Assembly (NCBI GenBank): GCA_036745245.1
Contig: DAIOGN010000010.1
Coordinates: 1 to 42,531, forward strand
Direction: 5' to 3'
From: DAIOGN01 sp036745245
GTDB taxonomy: Bacteria; Zixibacteria; MSB-5A5; JAUVRN01
DNA: 42,531 nt
A model generated the notes under the pieces. That model did not search any database, was not told where the DNA came from, and saw only the letters and a program-made list of their open reading frames with translations. The position numbers and the translations under genes were made by a program. This document shows positions 16,767 through 24,602 of the stretch, in pieces (the first letter of the stretch is position 1; each line of letters opens with the position of its first letter).

Positions 16767-17999
16767 TCAGCCGCCATATTGTAACGCACGCACCGGGAAC
16801 AGCCTCGCGGCGCGCGACGCCGGATAGACCGAGGCCAGGAGGCACAAGCCCACGGAGGCCAGGGCCACCAGCACAAAGTCGGTTCCCCGCGGGTCCACAG
16901 GCAAGGCCGAGATGAAGTAGATGTCGGCCGGGAGGCGAATGAGGTGGAATGTGGCCTGCAGCCAGCAGCCGAGGTAGCCCAGGGCCGAGCCCAGGAGGGT
17001 GCCCACCACGCCCACAATGCCCCCCTGATAGAGAAACACGAGCCTCACGGATCGGGAGTTCATGCCGAACGACCGGAGGATGCCGATCTCCGCGCGCTTC
17101 TCCATGATGATCATGATGAGCGTCGCGATAATGTTGAACGCCGCCACCGCGACGATGAGGGACAGGGCCACGAACATTGCGTACTTTTCGAGGGCCATCC
17201 AGCTGAACAGATCCTTGTGTGTCTGCATCCAGTTCGTGACGAAGTACTCGTCTCCCAGTTCGGCCTGGAGGCGCGAAGCCAGATCGCCCGCCTGAAAGAT
17301 GTCGGTGGTGCCGAGGTGGATCCCCGACACCGCATCGCCCATCTCGTAGAGTTTCTGTGCCTGCGGCAGCCCGATGAGAACAAGGGCCGCGTCGTATTCG
17401 TACATGCCCGACTCGAACAACCCGACCACGCGGAACTTCATCACGCGAGGCGTCTCGCCCAGCCCGCCTGCGTGGCGACCGCCGCCATAGAGCACCACCT
17501 CGTCCTCGAGGGTCACACCGATATTGCGCGCGAGCGTGACCCCGAGGAGCGCACCCGGCAGGGAGTCGCCTTCGCGCACGCCCACGTAGAAGGTGCCGCT
17601 CTTCAGCCGCTCCGACAGATCGCCTGTGCGGATCTGCCGCTCCGGCAGGATGCCGCGCACCACCACGCCGTCCGACTCGCGCTCCGAGCGGATGGCCGTC
17701 TTCGCTGTAATAAAGGGTGAGGTGCCCGTCACCTCCGGCCACGCGGACAGGCGTTCCGACAGTTCCTCCCAGCCGGAGAGGGATCCACCTGAACCCTCGA
17801 ACACCGAGACCGGGGCGGTGGTGCCCACGATGCGCGAACGCACCTCTTTCTCGAAGCCGTTCATCATGGACAACGTCAGGATCAGAGCGGCCACGCCCAG
17901 CGTGACCCCGCCCACGGAACACACTGTGATGAGACTGATGAAGTTCTCGCGGCGTCGGGCGCGCAGATAGCGCCGGGCCACGAACAGTTCTACGTTCAT
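16767..17999 (-). CDS. lolC: LolC/LolE-family lipoprotein-releasing permease
   Basis: Integral membrane subunit of the Lol exporter, 410 residues. MNVELFVARRYLRARRRENFISLITVCSV opens the first membrane helix and is typical of LolC/LolE; the DLFSWMALEKYAMFVALSLIVAVAAFNII region starts the C-terminal FtsX-like domain with three more helices (ending VALASVGLCLLASVYPASRAA). About 200 residues between helix 1 and 2 are the periplasmic MacB-like domain. The ATG at 17999 overlaps the lysS TGA by 4 nt and is preferred over an in-frame start at 18113. Only one permease is present, so the complex may be a homodimer plus LolD, as in lineages with a single LolF-type protein. Confidence 0.9.
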   Translation of the reverse strand: MNVELFVARRYLRARRRENFISLITVCSVGGVTLGVAALILTLSMMNGFEKEVRSRIVGTTAPVSVFEGSGGSLSGWEELSERLSAWPEVTGTSPFITAKTAIRSERESDGVVVRGILPERQIRTGDLSERLKSGTFYVGVREGDSLPGALLGVTLARNIGVTLEDEVVLYGGGRHAGGLGETPRVMKFRVVGLFESGMYEYDAALVLIGLPQAQKLYEMGDAVSGIHLGTTDIFQAGDLASRLQAELGDEYFVTNWMQTHKDLFSWMALEKYAMFVALSLIVAVAAFNIIATLIMIIMEKRAEIGILRSFGMNSRSVRLVFLYQGGIVGVVGTLLGSALGYLGCWLQATFHLIRLPADIYFISALPVDPRGTDFVLVALASVGLCLLASVYPASRAARLFPVRALQYGG

Positions 18000-19531
18000 G
18001 TGGCCCGGGAGGCCCCGGCGTCGGACGCGTCCTCCGCCTGCGAGCCCGTGCCGGCGGCTTCCGGGCGCATCTGGGGAAACAGCAGCACGTCCCGGATGGT
18101 TCGTTGATCGCACAGCAGCATCACCAGGCGGTCGAAGCCGATCCCCACACCCGCCGTGGGCGGCATGCCGAATTCGAGCGCGCGAAGGTAATCCTCATCC
18201 AGGACCTGGGCCTCGTCGTCCCCTTTGGCGCGCTGTGCCATCTGGTCTTCGAACCGCTCCCGCTGGTCACGCGGATCATTCAACTCCGAGAAGCCGTTGG
18301 CCAGCTCAGTGCCGCCCGCGAACAACTCGAACCTCTCGACCAGATGAGCGTGGTCCCGGTGCGGCTTGGCCAGGGGCGAAAGCTCCCGGGGATAGTCGAT
18401 GATGAACACCGGCTCCTGAAGGTGGGGCTCCACTTTCAATTTGAACAACAGATCGTACAGCCGGGCGCGTCCCGAGCCGGGAGCCGCTGCCTGTCCGGCC
18501 TCATCGCACAGTTTGGCCAGCGTAGCTTCCGAAAGCGACGCGGGATCCGCCTCAATCGCTTCACCGAGCGCAGCCAGATAGGGGCGCTGGGGCCAGTCGC
18601 CGCCCAGGTGCAGCGTGCCCTCGCGATGCGGCACATCCAGTGTCCCCGACACCTTCGACGCCAGATGCTGAATCAGTTCACGCGTGAGCCGCATGCCGTC
18701 CTGATAGTCCGCATAGGCCCAGTAGAATTCGATCATCGTGAACTCGGGGTTGTGGTCGCGGTCCATCCCCTCGTTTCGGAAGTCCTTGCACACCTCGTAC
18801 ACCTTCTCGAATCCGCCCACGATCAGCCGCTTCAAATAGAGTTCGTCGGCGATTCTCAGATACAGCTGCATGTCCAGTGCGTTGTGATGCGTGACGAAGG
18901 GGCGGGCCGATGCTCCGCCGTACAGGGGCTGCAGGACGGGCGTCTCCACTTCGAGGAATCCCCTCGAATCGAGAAAGGCGCGCAGGCCCGACAGGGCTGC
19001 GGCACGCCGCACGAATACCTCCTGCACCTCCGGGTTCACCGTGAGGTCCACGTAGCGGCGGCGATAGCGCTGCTCTCTTTCTGCGAGACCGTGCCACTTC
19101 TCCGGCAGAGGCTCGAGAGACTTGGCCAGTAGCTGGAAAGACGAGGCAGCCACCGTCTTCTCGCCGGTCTTCGTGAGAAACAGCGTGCCCGTGACGCCGA
19201 CGATGTCGCCCATGTCCAGCCAGCCGACGCGTTCGTACACGGCCTCCCCCAGCTTGTCGATCTGGAAGTACACCTGGATGCGTCCTGTGGCATCCTGAAG
19301 CTGCGCGAACGTGCTCTTGCCGAATCCGCGCATGGCCAGAAGCCGTCCGGCCACGGTCACCGGTTCCTGCGAAGCCGCAAGTTCCTCGTAGCGATCTCTC
19401 AGTTCCCCGGTGCGGTGTGAAATGCGGAAGCTGTACGGGTAAGGATCGATGCCCGCTTCGCGCCACCGGGCGAGTTTTTCATGGCGGTGAACGAGGAATT
19501 CCCGGAGCGCGCCCGGCTGCTCAGACTGCAT
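17996..19531 (-). CDS. lysS: Lysyl-tRNA synthetase, class II
   Basis: Charges tRNA-Lys. The 511-residue product has the N-terminal OB-fold anticodon-binding domain (about 55-160, VTVAGRLLAMRGFGKSTFAQLQD). The class II core carries motif 1 (FLEVETPVLQP), motif 2 (FRNEGMDRDHNPEFTMIEFYWAY) and motif 3 (GVGIGFDRLVMLLC). The ATG at 19531 is chosen; a TTG at 19543 is also possible and neither has a strong ribosome site. It heads the minus-strand operon lysS-lolC-lolD-mcsA-mcsB-clpC and is divergent from glnS. In Bacillus lysS also lies just upstream of the ctsR-mcsA-mcsB-clpC operon, so the neighbourhood may be old. Confidence 0.96.
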   Translation of the reverse strand: MQSEQPGALREFLVHRHEKLARWREAGIDPYPYSFRISHRTGELRDRYEELAASQEPVTVAGRLLAMRGFGKSTFAQLQDATGRIQVYFQIDKLGEAVYERVGWLDMGDIVGVTGTLFLTKTGEKTVAASSFQLLAKSLEPLPEKWHGLAEREQRYRRRYVDLTVNPEVQEVFVRRAAALSGLRAFLDSRGFLEVETPVLQPLYGGASARPFVTHHNALDMQLYLRIADELYLKRLIVGGFEKVYEVCKDFRNEGMDRDHNPEFTMIEFYWAYADYQDGMRLTRELIQHLASKVSGTLDVPHREGTLHLGGDWPQRPYLAALGEAIEADPASLSEATLAKLCDEAGQAAAPGSGRARLYDLLFKLKVEPHLQEPVFIIDYPRELSPLAKPHRDHAHLVERFELFAGGTELANGFSELNDPRDQRERFEDQMAQRAKGDDEAQVLDEDYLRALEFGMPPTAGVGIGFDRLVMLLCDQRTIRDVLLFPQMRPEAAGTGSQAEDASDAGASRAT

Positions 19532-19621
19532 GGGCGCAAGCAACTCGGTAAGTGGCCGACTGGCAAGGGCTTTGACGGTCGCAACTCGCCCCGGAGGAGC
19601 CCCCGATGCGCCACATTTCGA

Positions 19622-19650
19622 TTGGACGAACGGGGTTTCTTCCTACATTG
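19622..19650 (+). promoter_or_regulatory. Candidate promoter of glnS
   Basis: TTG (19622-19624), 19 nt, then TACATTG (19644-19650), about 33 nt before the TTG start codon of glnS. The match to sigma-70 hexamers is only partial, but the layout equals that of the tRNA-Tyr promoter in this window and resembles Bacteroidota TTTG/TAnnTTTG promoters. Confidence 0.4.
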
Positions 19651-19682
19651 GCACACTCATTAAACGGAACCGGAGAACCAAC

Positions 19683-21392
19683 TTGTCCAGTCTCGAACAC
19701 GAAAGCGGCCCCTCCCCAGCGAACGAGCCCGAGGATTTCATACGGGAACGAATTCGCGCCGACTTGAGCGAAGGGCGGTTCCGCGAGCCCGTCATCACGC
19801 GGTTTCCGCCCGAGCCCAACGGATACCTGCACATCGGCCACGCCAAGTCCATCTGCCTCAATTTCGGCCTGGCGCGTGACTTCGGCGGCAAGTGCAACCT
19901 GCGCTTCGACGACACCAACCCCACCAAGGAAGAGGACGAGTTCGTGCAGGCCATCATGGCCGACGTGCGCTGGCTCGGTTTCGACTGGGAAGAGCGCCTG
20001 TTCTTCGCGTCGGACTATTTCCAGCAGTTGTACGACTGGGCCGTGAAGCTGGTGAAGGACGGCAAGGCGTACGTGGACGACCTGACCGCCGACGAGATCC
20101 GCGACCATCGCGGCACCCTCACCGCGCCCGGCCGTGAAAGCCCCTACCGGAATCGCAGCGCCTCCGAGAACCTGGATCTCCTCGAGCGCATGCGCGCCGG
20201 CGAGTTTCCCGACGGGTCGAGAGTGCTTCGCGCCAGAATCGACATGGCGTCCCCCAACCTCAACCTACGTGATCCGGTGATGTACCGCATCCTCCATGCG
20301 CACCACCACCGCACGGGGGACACCTGGTGCATCTATCCCATGTACGACTGGGCGCACGGCCAGTCCGACAGCCTCGAAGGCATCACACATTCGGTGTGCA
20401 CACTCGAGTTCGAAGACCACCGTCCGCTCTACGACTGGTTCGTGAAGTCGCTGAGCATTCATCATCCTCGCCAGATCGAGTTTGCGCGACTCAATCTCAC
20501 GTACACGATCTTGGCGAAACGCAAACTTCAGGCGCTCGTGAAGGAGGGCCACGTGCGCGGCTGGGACGACCCGCGCATGCCCACGCTGGCGGGCATCCGG
20601 CGCCGCGGCTACACGCCGGAGGCCGTTCGCGCGTTCTGCGACAGAATCGGCGTGGCCAAGCGTGAAAGCCGGGTCGACATCGCCCTGCTCGAGTTTTCGC
20701 TGCGCGAGGAACTCAATCGCACCGCACCGCGCGTGATGGCTGTGCTTCGTCCCCTGCTCGTTACCCTGGAGAACTTCCCTGAAGGGCACACGGAAGAGAC
20801 CCTTGCCGTGAACAATCCGGAGGACGAGTCGGCCGGCACGCGCAAGGTGAAGTTGAGCCGGCAACTGTACATCGAACAGGACGACTTCATGGAGCAGCCG
20901 GTGCCCAAGTACTTCCGGCTCGCACCCGGCCGGGAAGTTCGACTGAAACATGCCTACTTCATCCGCTGTGAGCGCGTGATCAAGGATGCGGCGGGACGGG
21001 TGGTGGAGCTTCGGTGCACGTACGACCCCGCCACAAGCGGTGGCTCCGCCCCCGACGGACGCAAAGTCAAGGGCACGCTGCACTGGGTGTCGGCCGATCA
21101 CGCGATCACGGCCGAAGTACGGCTGTATGACCACCTGTTCTCGCGACCCGACCCCGAGGACGTGGAAGAGGGCGCCACCTACCTGGACCACCTCAATCCG
21201 AACTCTCTGGACGTTCTGTCGGAGTGCAAGCTCGAGGCGACGCTCGCGTCGGCCCGGCCGGGGGACCGATTTCAGTTCCTGCGCCACGGCTACTTCTGCA
21301 TCGATGCGGTGGATTCACGACCGGAGCGAATGGTCTTCAATCGCACCGTGTCCCTTCGGGACAGCTGGGCGAAGATCGCGGGCTCCGACTAG
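19683..21392 (+). CDS. glnS: Glutaminyl-tRNA synthetase
   Basis: Charges tRNA-Gln directly, avoiding the GatCAB transamidation route. The open frame extends upstream, but GGAG (19672-19675) 7 nt before TTG 19683 and the 569-residue length (E. coli 554) favour this start. Class I motifs: FPPEPNGYLHIGHAKS with HIGH at 50-53, and a KMSKS equivalent AKRKL (278-282). The DTNPTKEEDEFVQAI segment and the two C-terminal beta-barrel anticodon domains are typical of GlnRS, not GluRS. Its TAG stop lies inside the left end of the hairpin element at 21389-21555. GlnRS occurs patchily in bacteria (gammaproteobacteria, Deinococcus, Bacteroidota), which helps place the organism. Confidence 0.96.
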   Translation: MSSLEHESGPSPANEPEDFIRERIRADLSEGRFREPVITRFPPEPNGYLHIGHAKSICLNFGLARDFGGKCNLRFDDTNPTKEEDEFVQAIMADVRWLGFDWEERLFFASDYFQQLYDWAVKLVKDGKAYVDDLTADEIRDHRGTLTAPGRESPYRNRSASENLDLLERMRAGEFPDGSRVLRARIDMASPNLNLRDPVMYRILHAHHHRTGDTWCIYPMYDWAHGQSDSLEGITHSVCTLEFEDHRPLYDWFVKSLSIHHPRQIEFARLNLTYTILAKRKLQALVKEGHVRGWDDPRMPTLAGIRRRGYTPEAVRAFCDRIGVAKRESRVDIALLEFSLREELNRTAPRVMAVLRPLLVTLENFPEGHTEETLAVNNPEDESAGTRKVKLSRQLYIEQDDFMEQPVPKYFRLAPGREVRLKHAYFIRCERVIKDAAGRVVELRCTYDPATSGGSAPDGRKVKGTLHWVSADHAITAEVRLYDHLFSRPDPEDVEEGATYLDHLNPNSLDVLSECKLEATLASARPGDRFQFLRHGYFCIDAVDSRPERMVFNRTVSLRDSWAKIAGSD

Positions 21393-21555
21393 TGTCGTGT
21401 CCCAGAGATTCCTTGAATTTCTCGCGGCCCTCACGACCCCTGGCAGCGTTGCGACTCCTCGCCGTGTCTCACGGATACGCCTCGTCGTCGCGCCTTGCCA
21501 GTCGCCGCGATGGCCTGCGGGACGTATGCAAGTTACCTCTGGGACACGACACCAG
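21389..21555. repeat. Long imperfect inverted-repeat (MITE-like) element
   Basis: Terminal inverted repeats of the form CTRGTGTCGTGTCCCAGAG match at 18 of 19 positions (left 21389-21407, right complement 21537-21555). Similarity continues inward at lower identity (shared CTTG, then CTGGCA and CGAC blocks). The centre is a perfect CCGTG-TCT-CACGG hairpin (21462-21474). The whole ~167 nt can therefore fold into one long hairpin. It has no coding capacity, supplies the TAG stop of glnS, and occupies most of the glnS-DUF3566 gap. Clear target-site duplications are not visible. It may be a non-autonomous transposon relic or a terminator-like repeat. Confidence 0.65.
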
Positions 21556-21563
21556 GGTGCGCC

Positions 21564-21593
21564 TTGCACGCAGACCTTTCCCTGCCTATGTTG
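21564..21593 (+). promoter_or_regulatory. Promoter of the DUF3566-like/gltX operon
   Basis: TTGCAC (21564-21569), 17 nt, TATGTT (21587-21592) followed by G. The expected transcript start near 21599 is immediately before a perfect AGGAGG (21601-21606), so the 5' leader would be very short. It lies just outside the right end of the hairpin element. Confidence 0.5.
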
Positions 21594-21612
21594 GCCGCGC
21601 AGGAGGGTTGCC

Positions 21613-22035
21613 ATGATCTACGAAGTCAGAAAAGTGAGCGTCTGGTCGGTGGCGAAGGTGTCATTCGTGCTGGGCGGCGTGCTTGGATTCTGCGGCGGCT
21701 TGTTTCTGTGGATGTTCGCGGGGCTCCTCTCGCAGTTGCCCATGTCGGAACTCGGCGAGCCCGAGGCCATGGAGGGTCTCTCGAATCTCGGGGCCATGAT
21801 GCCGTTTGTGCTTGGCGTTCTGTACGCCGTTCTGTTCATGATCATGAACAGCCTTCTGGCCGGCGTATACAATCTGCTGGTGGGGATGGTGGGCGGCATC
21901 GAACTGACGCTCGTTCTGCCGCCTCCCGCAGATGTGCCGGTGGCGCACTGGGCACCGCCCGCCGCGCCCGGTCCGCCGGCCGGCTGGACGCCTCCTCCGC
22001 CCGCCTCCGGACCTCCTGCCACACCTGGTGGCTGA
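21613..22035 (+). CDS. Small membrane protein, DUF3566-like
   Basis: Function unknown. The start is set by AGGAGG seven nt before ATG 21613, giving 140 residues; longer versions of this frame run back through glnS and are not real. The opening YEVRKVSVWSVAKVSFVLGGVLGF resembles the VRKVxxWSVxKVS start of DUF3566 proteins known from Actinobacteria. There are two membrane helices (about 15-40 and 60-90) separated by a short Met/Glu-rich loop. The C-terminal 30 residues are a Pro/Ala tail, probably disordered. The stop is 4 nt before gltX, so the two are co-transcribed. Family membership is judged by eye. Confidence 0.7.
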   Translation: MIYEVRKVSVWSVAKVSFVLGGVLGFCGGLFLWMFAGLLSQLPMSELGEPEAMEGLSNLGAMMPFVLGVLYAVLFMIMNSLLAGVYNLLVGMVGGIELTLVLPPPADVPVAHWAPPAAPGPPAGWTPPPPASGPPATPGG

Positions 22036-22039
22036 CGTC

Positions 22040-23515
22040 ATGAACGCACCGGTGCGGGTGCGTCTGGCGCCTTCCCCCACGGGGTACTTCCATGTGGGCA
22101 CCGCGCGGACCGCCATGTACAACTTTCTCTTCGCGCGCCATCACGGCGGTACATTCGTGCTGCGCATCGAGGACACGGATCTCGATCGTTCGGAGCGACG
22201 ATTCGTGGATGTGATCCTGGAAGGACTGCGCTGGCTGGGAACGCCCTGGGACGAAGGTCCGTATTACCAGTCGGAACGCACCGAACTTCACAGGCCCCAT
22301 GTCGATTCGCTGCTTCAATCGGGCCGCGCCTATCCCTGCTTCTGCACAGCGGAGGAACTCGAGCGCGAGCGGGAGGGCGCACGCCAGTCGGGATCCGACT
22401 GGAAATACAGCCGCCGTTGCCTCGGCCTGTCGGAGGACGTCCGGCGCCAGTACCGCGCCGAGGGGAGACCTGCCGCGGTGAGGCTGCAGGTGCCCGCCAC
22501 CGAGTCTACCTCCTTTGACGACCTGGTGGGCGGCACGTTCACACGTCGTAACGTTGACATCGAAGACTTCGTGATCGCCCGCTCCGACGGCACCGCGCTC
22601 TACAATTTTGCCGTGGTGGTCGACGACCACCTCATGGAGATATCGCACGTGATCCGCGGCAACGATCACATCACGAACACGTACAAGCAGTGCCTCCTGT
22701 ACGATGCGCTCGACTGGCCGCGTCCCAGGTTTGCCCATCTGCCCCTCATCCTGCGCGAGGACAGAAGCAAGGTGTCGAAACGCAAGGGCGATCCGTCGGT
22801 CACCGACTACCGCGACCGCGGCTATCTGCCGGAGGCGCTGCTCAACTATCTCTGCCTCCTCGGCTGGTCGGCCGGCGACGATCGTGAAGTGTACAGCCGG
22901 GAGGAACTGGTGGCGGCCTTTCAACTGGAGCGCGTGACGTCCGCCAACCCGGTGTTCGACATCGCCAAACTCGACTGGTTCAACGGCGAGTACATTCGCA
23001 AAGCGCCGCTTCCCCACCTTGCCGAAATCGTGCTGCCGTGGTTCGAACAGAGCGGCCTGCTCAAGGCACCGAAGGACGAGAGTTTCACCGCCATGGTGGG
23101 CCTCCTGCAGGAACGTGCCCGCACGCTGGCCGACTTTCCCCGCCTTGGCCGCTTCTTTTTCGAGCCGCCGGCTACCTATAATGAGGAGGGGGTGGCGAAG
23201 CACTTTACGGGAACCGACACGCCGGCCCGTCTCACGGAATTGGCGGCCGGCTGGGATTCACTCGTCGCCTTCGAGAAGGACAAGGTCGAAGCGGTCATGC
23301 GTGACCTGGCGAAGCAGCGGGGAGAGAAACTGGCGGCCTGGATCCATCCGGCGCGACTTGCGCTCACGGGCGAGGTGGCAGGGCCGGGATTGTTCGAACT
23401 GGCCGCGATTCTGGGCCGCACCGAGTGCGTCTCGCGTCTGCGCACGGCGGCGGAACGAATCGCGTCCCATTCGGTGTTGATAGGGGAACCAGAACGCAAG
23501 GAGCCTACATGTTAG
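22040..23515 (+). CDS. gltX: Glutamyl-tRNA synthetase
   Basis: Charges tRNA-Glu; with GlnRS also present it need not misacylate tRNA-Gln. The ATG at 22040 gives 491 residues beginning MNAPVRVRLAPSPTGYFHVGTA, the standard N-terminus with the HIGH-equivalent HVGT (18-21). LRIEDTDLDRS follows, then DHLMEISHVIRGNDHITNT and the KMSKS equivalent KVSKRKG (about 244-250). The C-terminal helical anticodon-binding domain is complete. It starts 4 nt after the DUF3566-like gene and its last codons overlap the next gene, so it sits in a four-gene operon. Confidence 0.96.
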   Translation: MNAPVRVRLAPSPTGYFHVGTARTAMYNFLFARHHGGTFVLRIEDTDLDRSERRFVDVILEGLRWLGTPWDEGPYYQSERTELHRPHVDSLLQSGRAYPCFCTAEELEREREGARQSGSDWKYSRRCLGLSEDVRRQYRAEGRPAAVRLQVPATESTSFDDLVGGTFTRRNVDIEDFVIARSDGTALYNFAVVVDDHLMEISHVIRGNDHITNTYKQCLLYDALDWPRPRFAHLPLILREDRSKVSKRKGDPSVTDYRDRGYLPEALLNYLCLLGWSAGDDREVYSREELVAAFQLERVTSANPVFDIAKLDWFNGEYIRKAPLPHLAEIVLPWFEQSGLLKAPKDESFTAMVGLLQERARTLADFPRLGRFFFEPPATYNEEGVAKHFTGTDTPARLTELAAGWDSLVAFEKDKVEAVMRDLAKQRGEKLAAWIHPARLALTGEVAGPGLFELAAILGRTECVSRLRTAAERIASHSVLIGEPERKEPTC

Positions 23516-23919
23516 CCGATCGACAGAGTCTGGCCGACGAAATCAGCCGGTTGGAAAAGGAACTGGATTCACAGCACTTCCGCGGCCTCTTTGACAAGCG
23601 AGCCCAGCACCAGAAGGAAAAACGACTGAAGAAGCTGCGACGCGAGCTGGCGGAACAGGACGGCACGGTCGTCACGCAGATGCCGTTTCGCAAGACCGAG
23701 TCCGAGGAGAAGCCGTTGCCTGCGCGTCAGCCCAAGACCGTCAAGGCGCCGCTTCCGGCGACCAAGCCCGCGCCTGCTTCGCGAGCCGCCAGGACTCCTG
23801 CAAAGCCCGCCGCTCGACCGGCCGCAAAGCCAAAGGCACCCGCCGCAAAGAAGAAGTCGCCGACGAAGCCTTCGGCCGCGTCCAAACCCGCGTCGAAGCC
23901 ACGCAAGAAGTCGAAGTGA
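23509..23919 (+). CDS. Small basic protein with histone-H1-like Lys/Pro/Ala tail
   Basis: Function unknown; a nucleic-acid-binding role is inferred from composition. AAGGAG at 23498-23503 fixes the ATG at 23509, which overlaps the gltX stop by 7 nt, giving 136 residues. Residues 1-50 are predicted helical and highly charged (SLADEISRLEKELDSQ, KEKRLKKLRRELAEQ), suggesting a coiled coil. From about residue 60 the protein is a repetitive Lys-Pro-Ala tail (PAKPAARPAAKPKAPAAKKK) like the C-terminal domain of histone H1 or bacterial AlgP/Hc1-type proteins. There are no cysteines, signal peptide or membrane segment. Its stop overlaps the next gene (GTGA). Confidence 0.7.
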   Translation: MLADRQSLADEISRLEKELDSQHFRGLFDKRAQHQKEKRLKKLRRELAEQDGTVVTQMPFRKTESEEKPLPARQPKTVKAPLPATKPAPASRAARTPAKPAARPAAKPKAPAAKKKSPTKPSAASKPASKPRKKSK

Positions 23920-24602
23920 CGCGTAGCTTCTGTGGGCTTCGATTCTGCCTTCGCGCGGCAGGCGTGTGCCTCGCGTTCGCTGTGCTCGCGTGCAGTCAGA
24001 GCACCGAGCCCGAGCCTCCGCCCCCCGTCCCCACCGTCAACCTGACGGGGTATTTCGTGCTGCCCACATCGGGGTTTGTAAAGCTGTTCATCGATGGCTC
24101 GTCCAGAAATTGGATTCAGGACACCGTGGTAAACGGCGTCCTCTCGTCGGACGCCGTGAATCAGGCAGGAACACACGAATACCTGGCCACGTCGAACCGC
24201 GCCTGGGTGGCCACTCTCGACACCAGCGGTTTCCTCTTCCTGCTTTCGCCACCACTCGCCGCCCTCCCCGAGCTCATGCCGGCCAGCGGGAATCACGTGG
24301 CCAGCTCGGGATTCGTCACGCAAACGGAAACGGTTCCTGTGCGGCGAATCTCACGGCTCGTGGACACCGGTCTTTCGGTGGTCGTGCCGGCGGGGACGTT
24401 TGACAGTGTGGTCCTGATCCGTCAGGAATTCTGGACGATCCGCAACATTCTGGGCGCCACCGACACGCTTGTGGACAGCGCGTACCGCTGGTACGCACCC
24501 GGCGTGGATGAAATCAGGCGGATCGAGTGGATCCATGACACGCCCGACAGCACGCTCAAGGAGTTTCAGGCCGGCTCGGTCGGCGGCAACATCTACCCCT
24601 GA
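23916..24602 (+). CDS. Putative lipoprotein of unknown function
   Basis: The 228-residue product starts at GTG 23916, overlapping the previous TGA by 4 nt. It has a type II signal peptide with lipobox VLAC (Cys26) followed by a Pro/Glu-rich linker (STEPEPPPPVP), so it is expected to be lipid-anchored. The body is beta-rich; segments such as SGLVVPAGTF-like SVVVPAGTFDSVVLI and YRWYAPGVDEIRRIEW recall a common uncharacterised FCB lipoprotein fold whose members carry WYAPGVG motifs. No catalytic motif was recognised. Its 3' end overlaps the convergent nfo gene by 10 nt. Confidence 0.75.
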   Translation: MTRSFCGLRFCLRAAGVCLAFAVLACSQSTEPEPPPPVPTVNLTGYFVLPTSGFVKLFIDGSSRNWIQDTVVNGVLSSDAVNQAGTHEYLATSNRAWVATLDTSGFLFLLSPPLAALPELMPASGNHVASSGFVTQTETVPVRRISRLVDTGLSVVVPAGTFDSVVLIRQEFWTIRNILGATDTLVDSAYRWYAPGVDEIRRIEWIHDTPDSTLKEFQAGSVGGNIYP

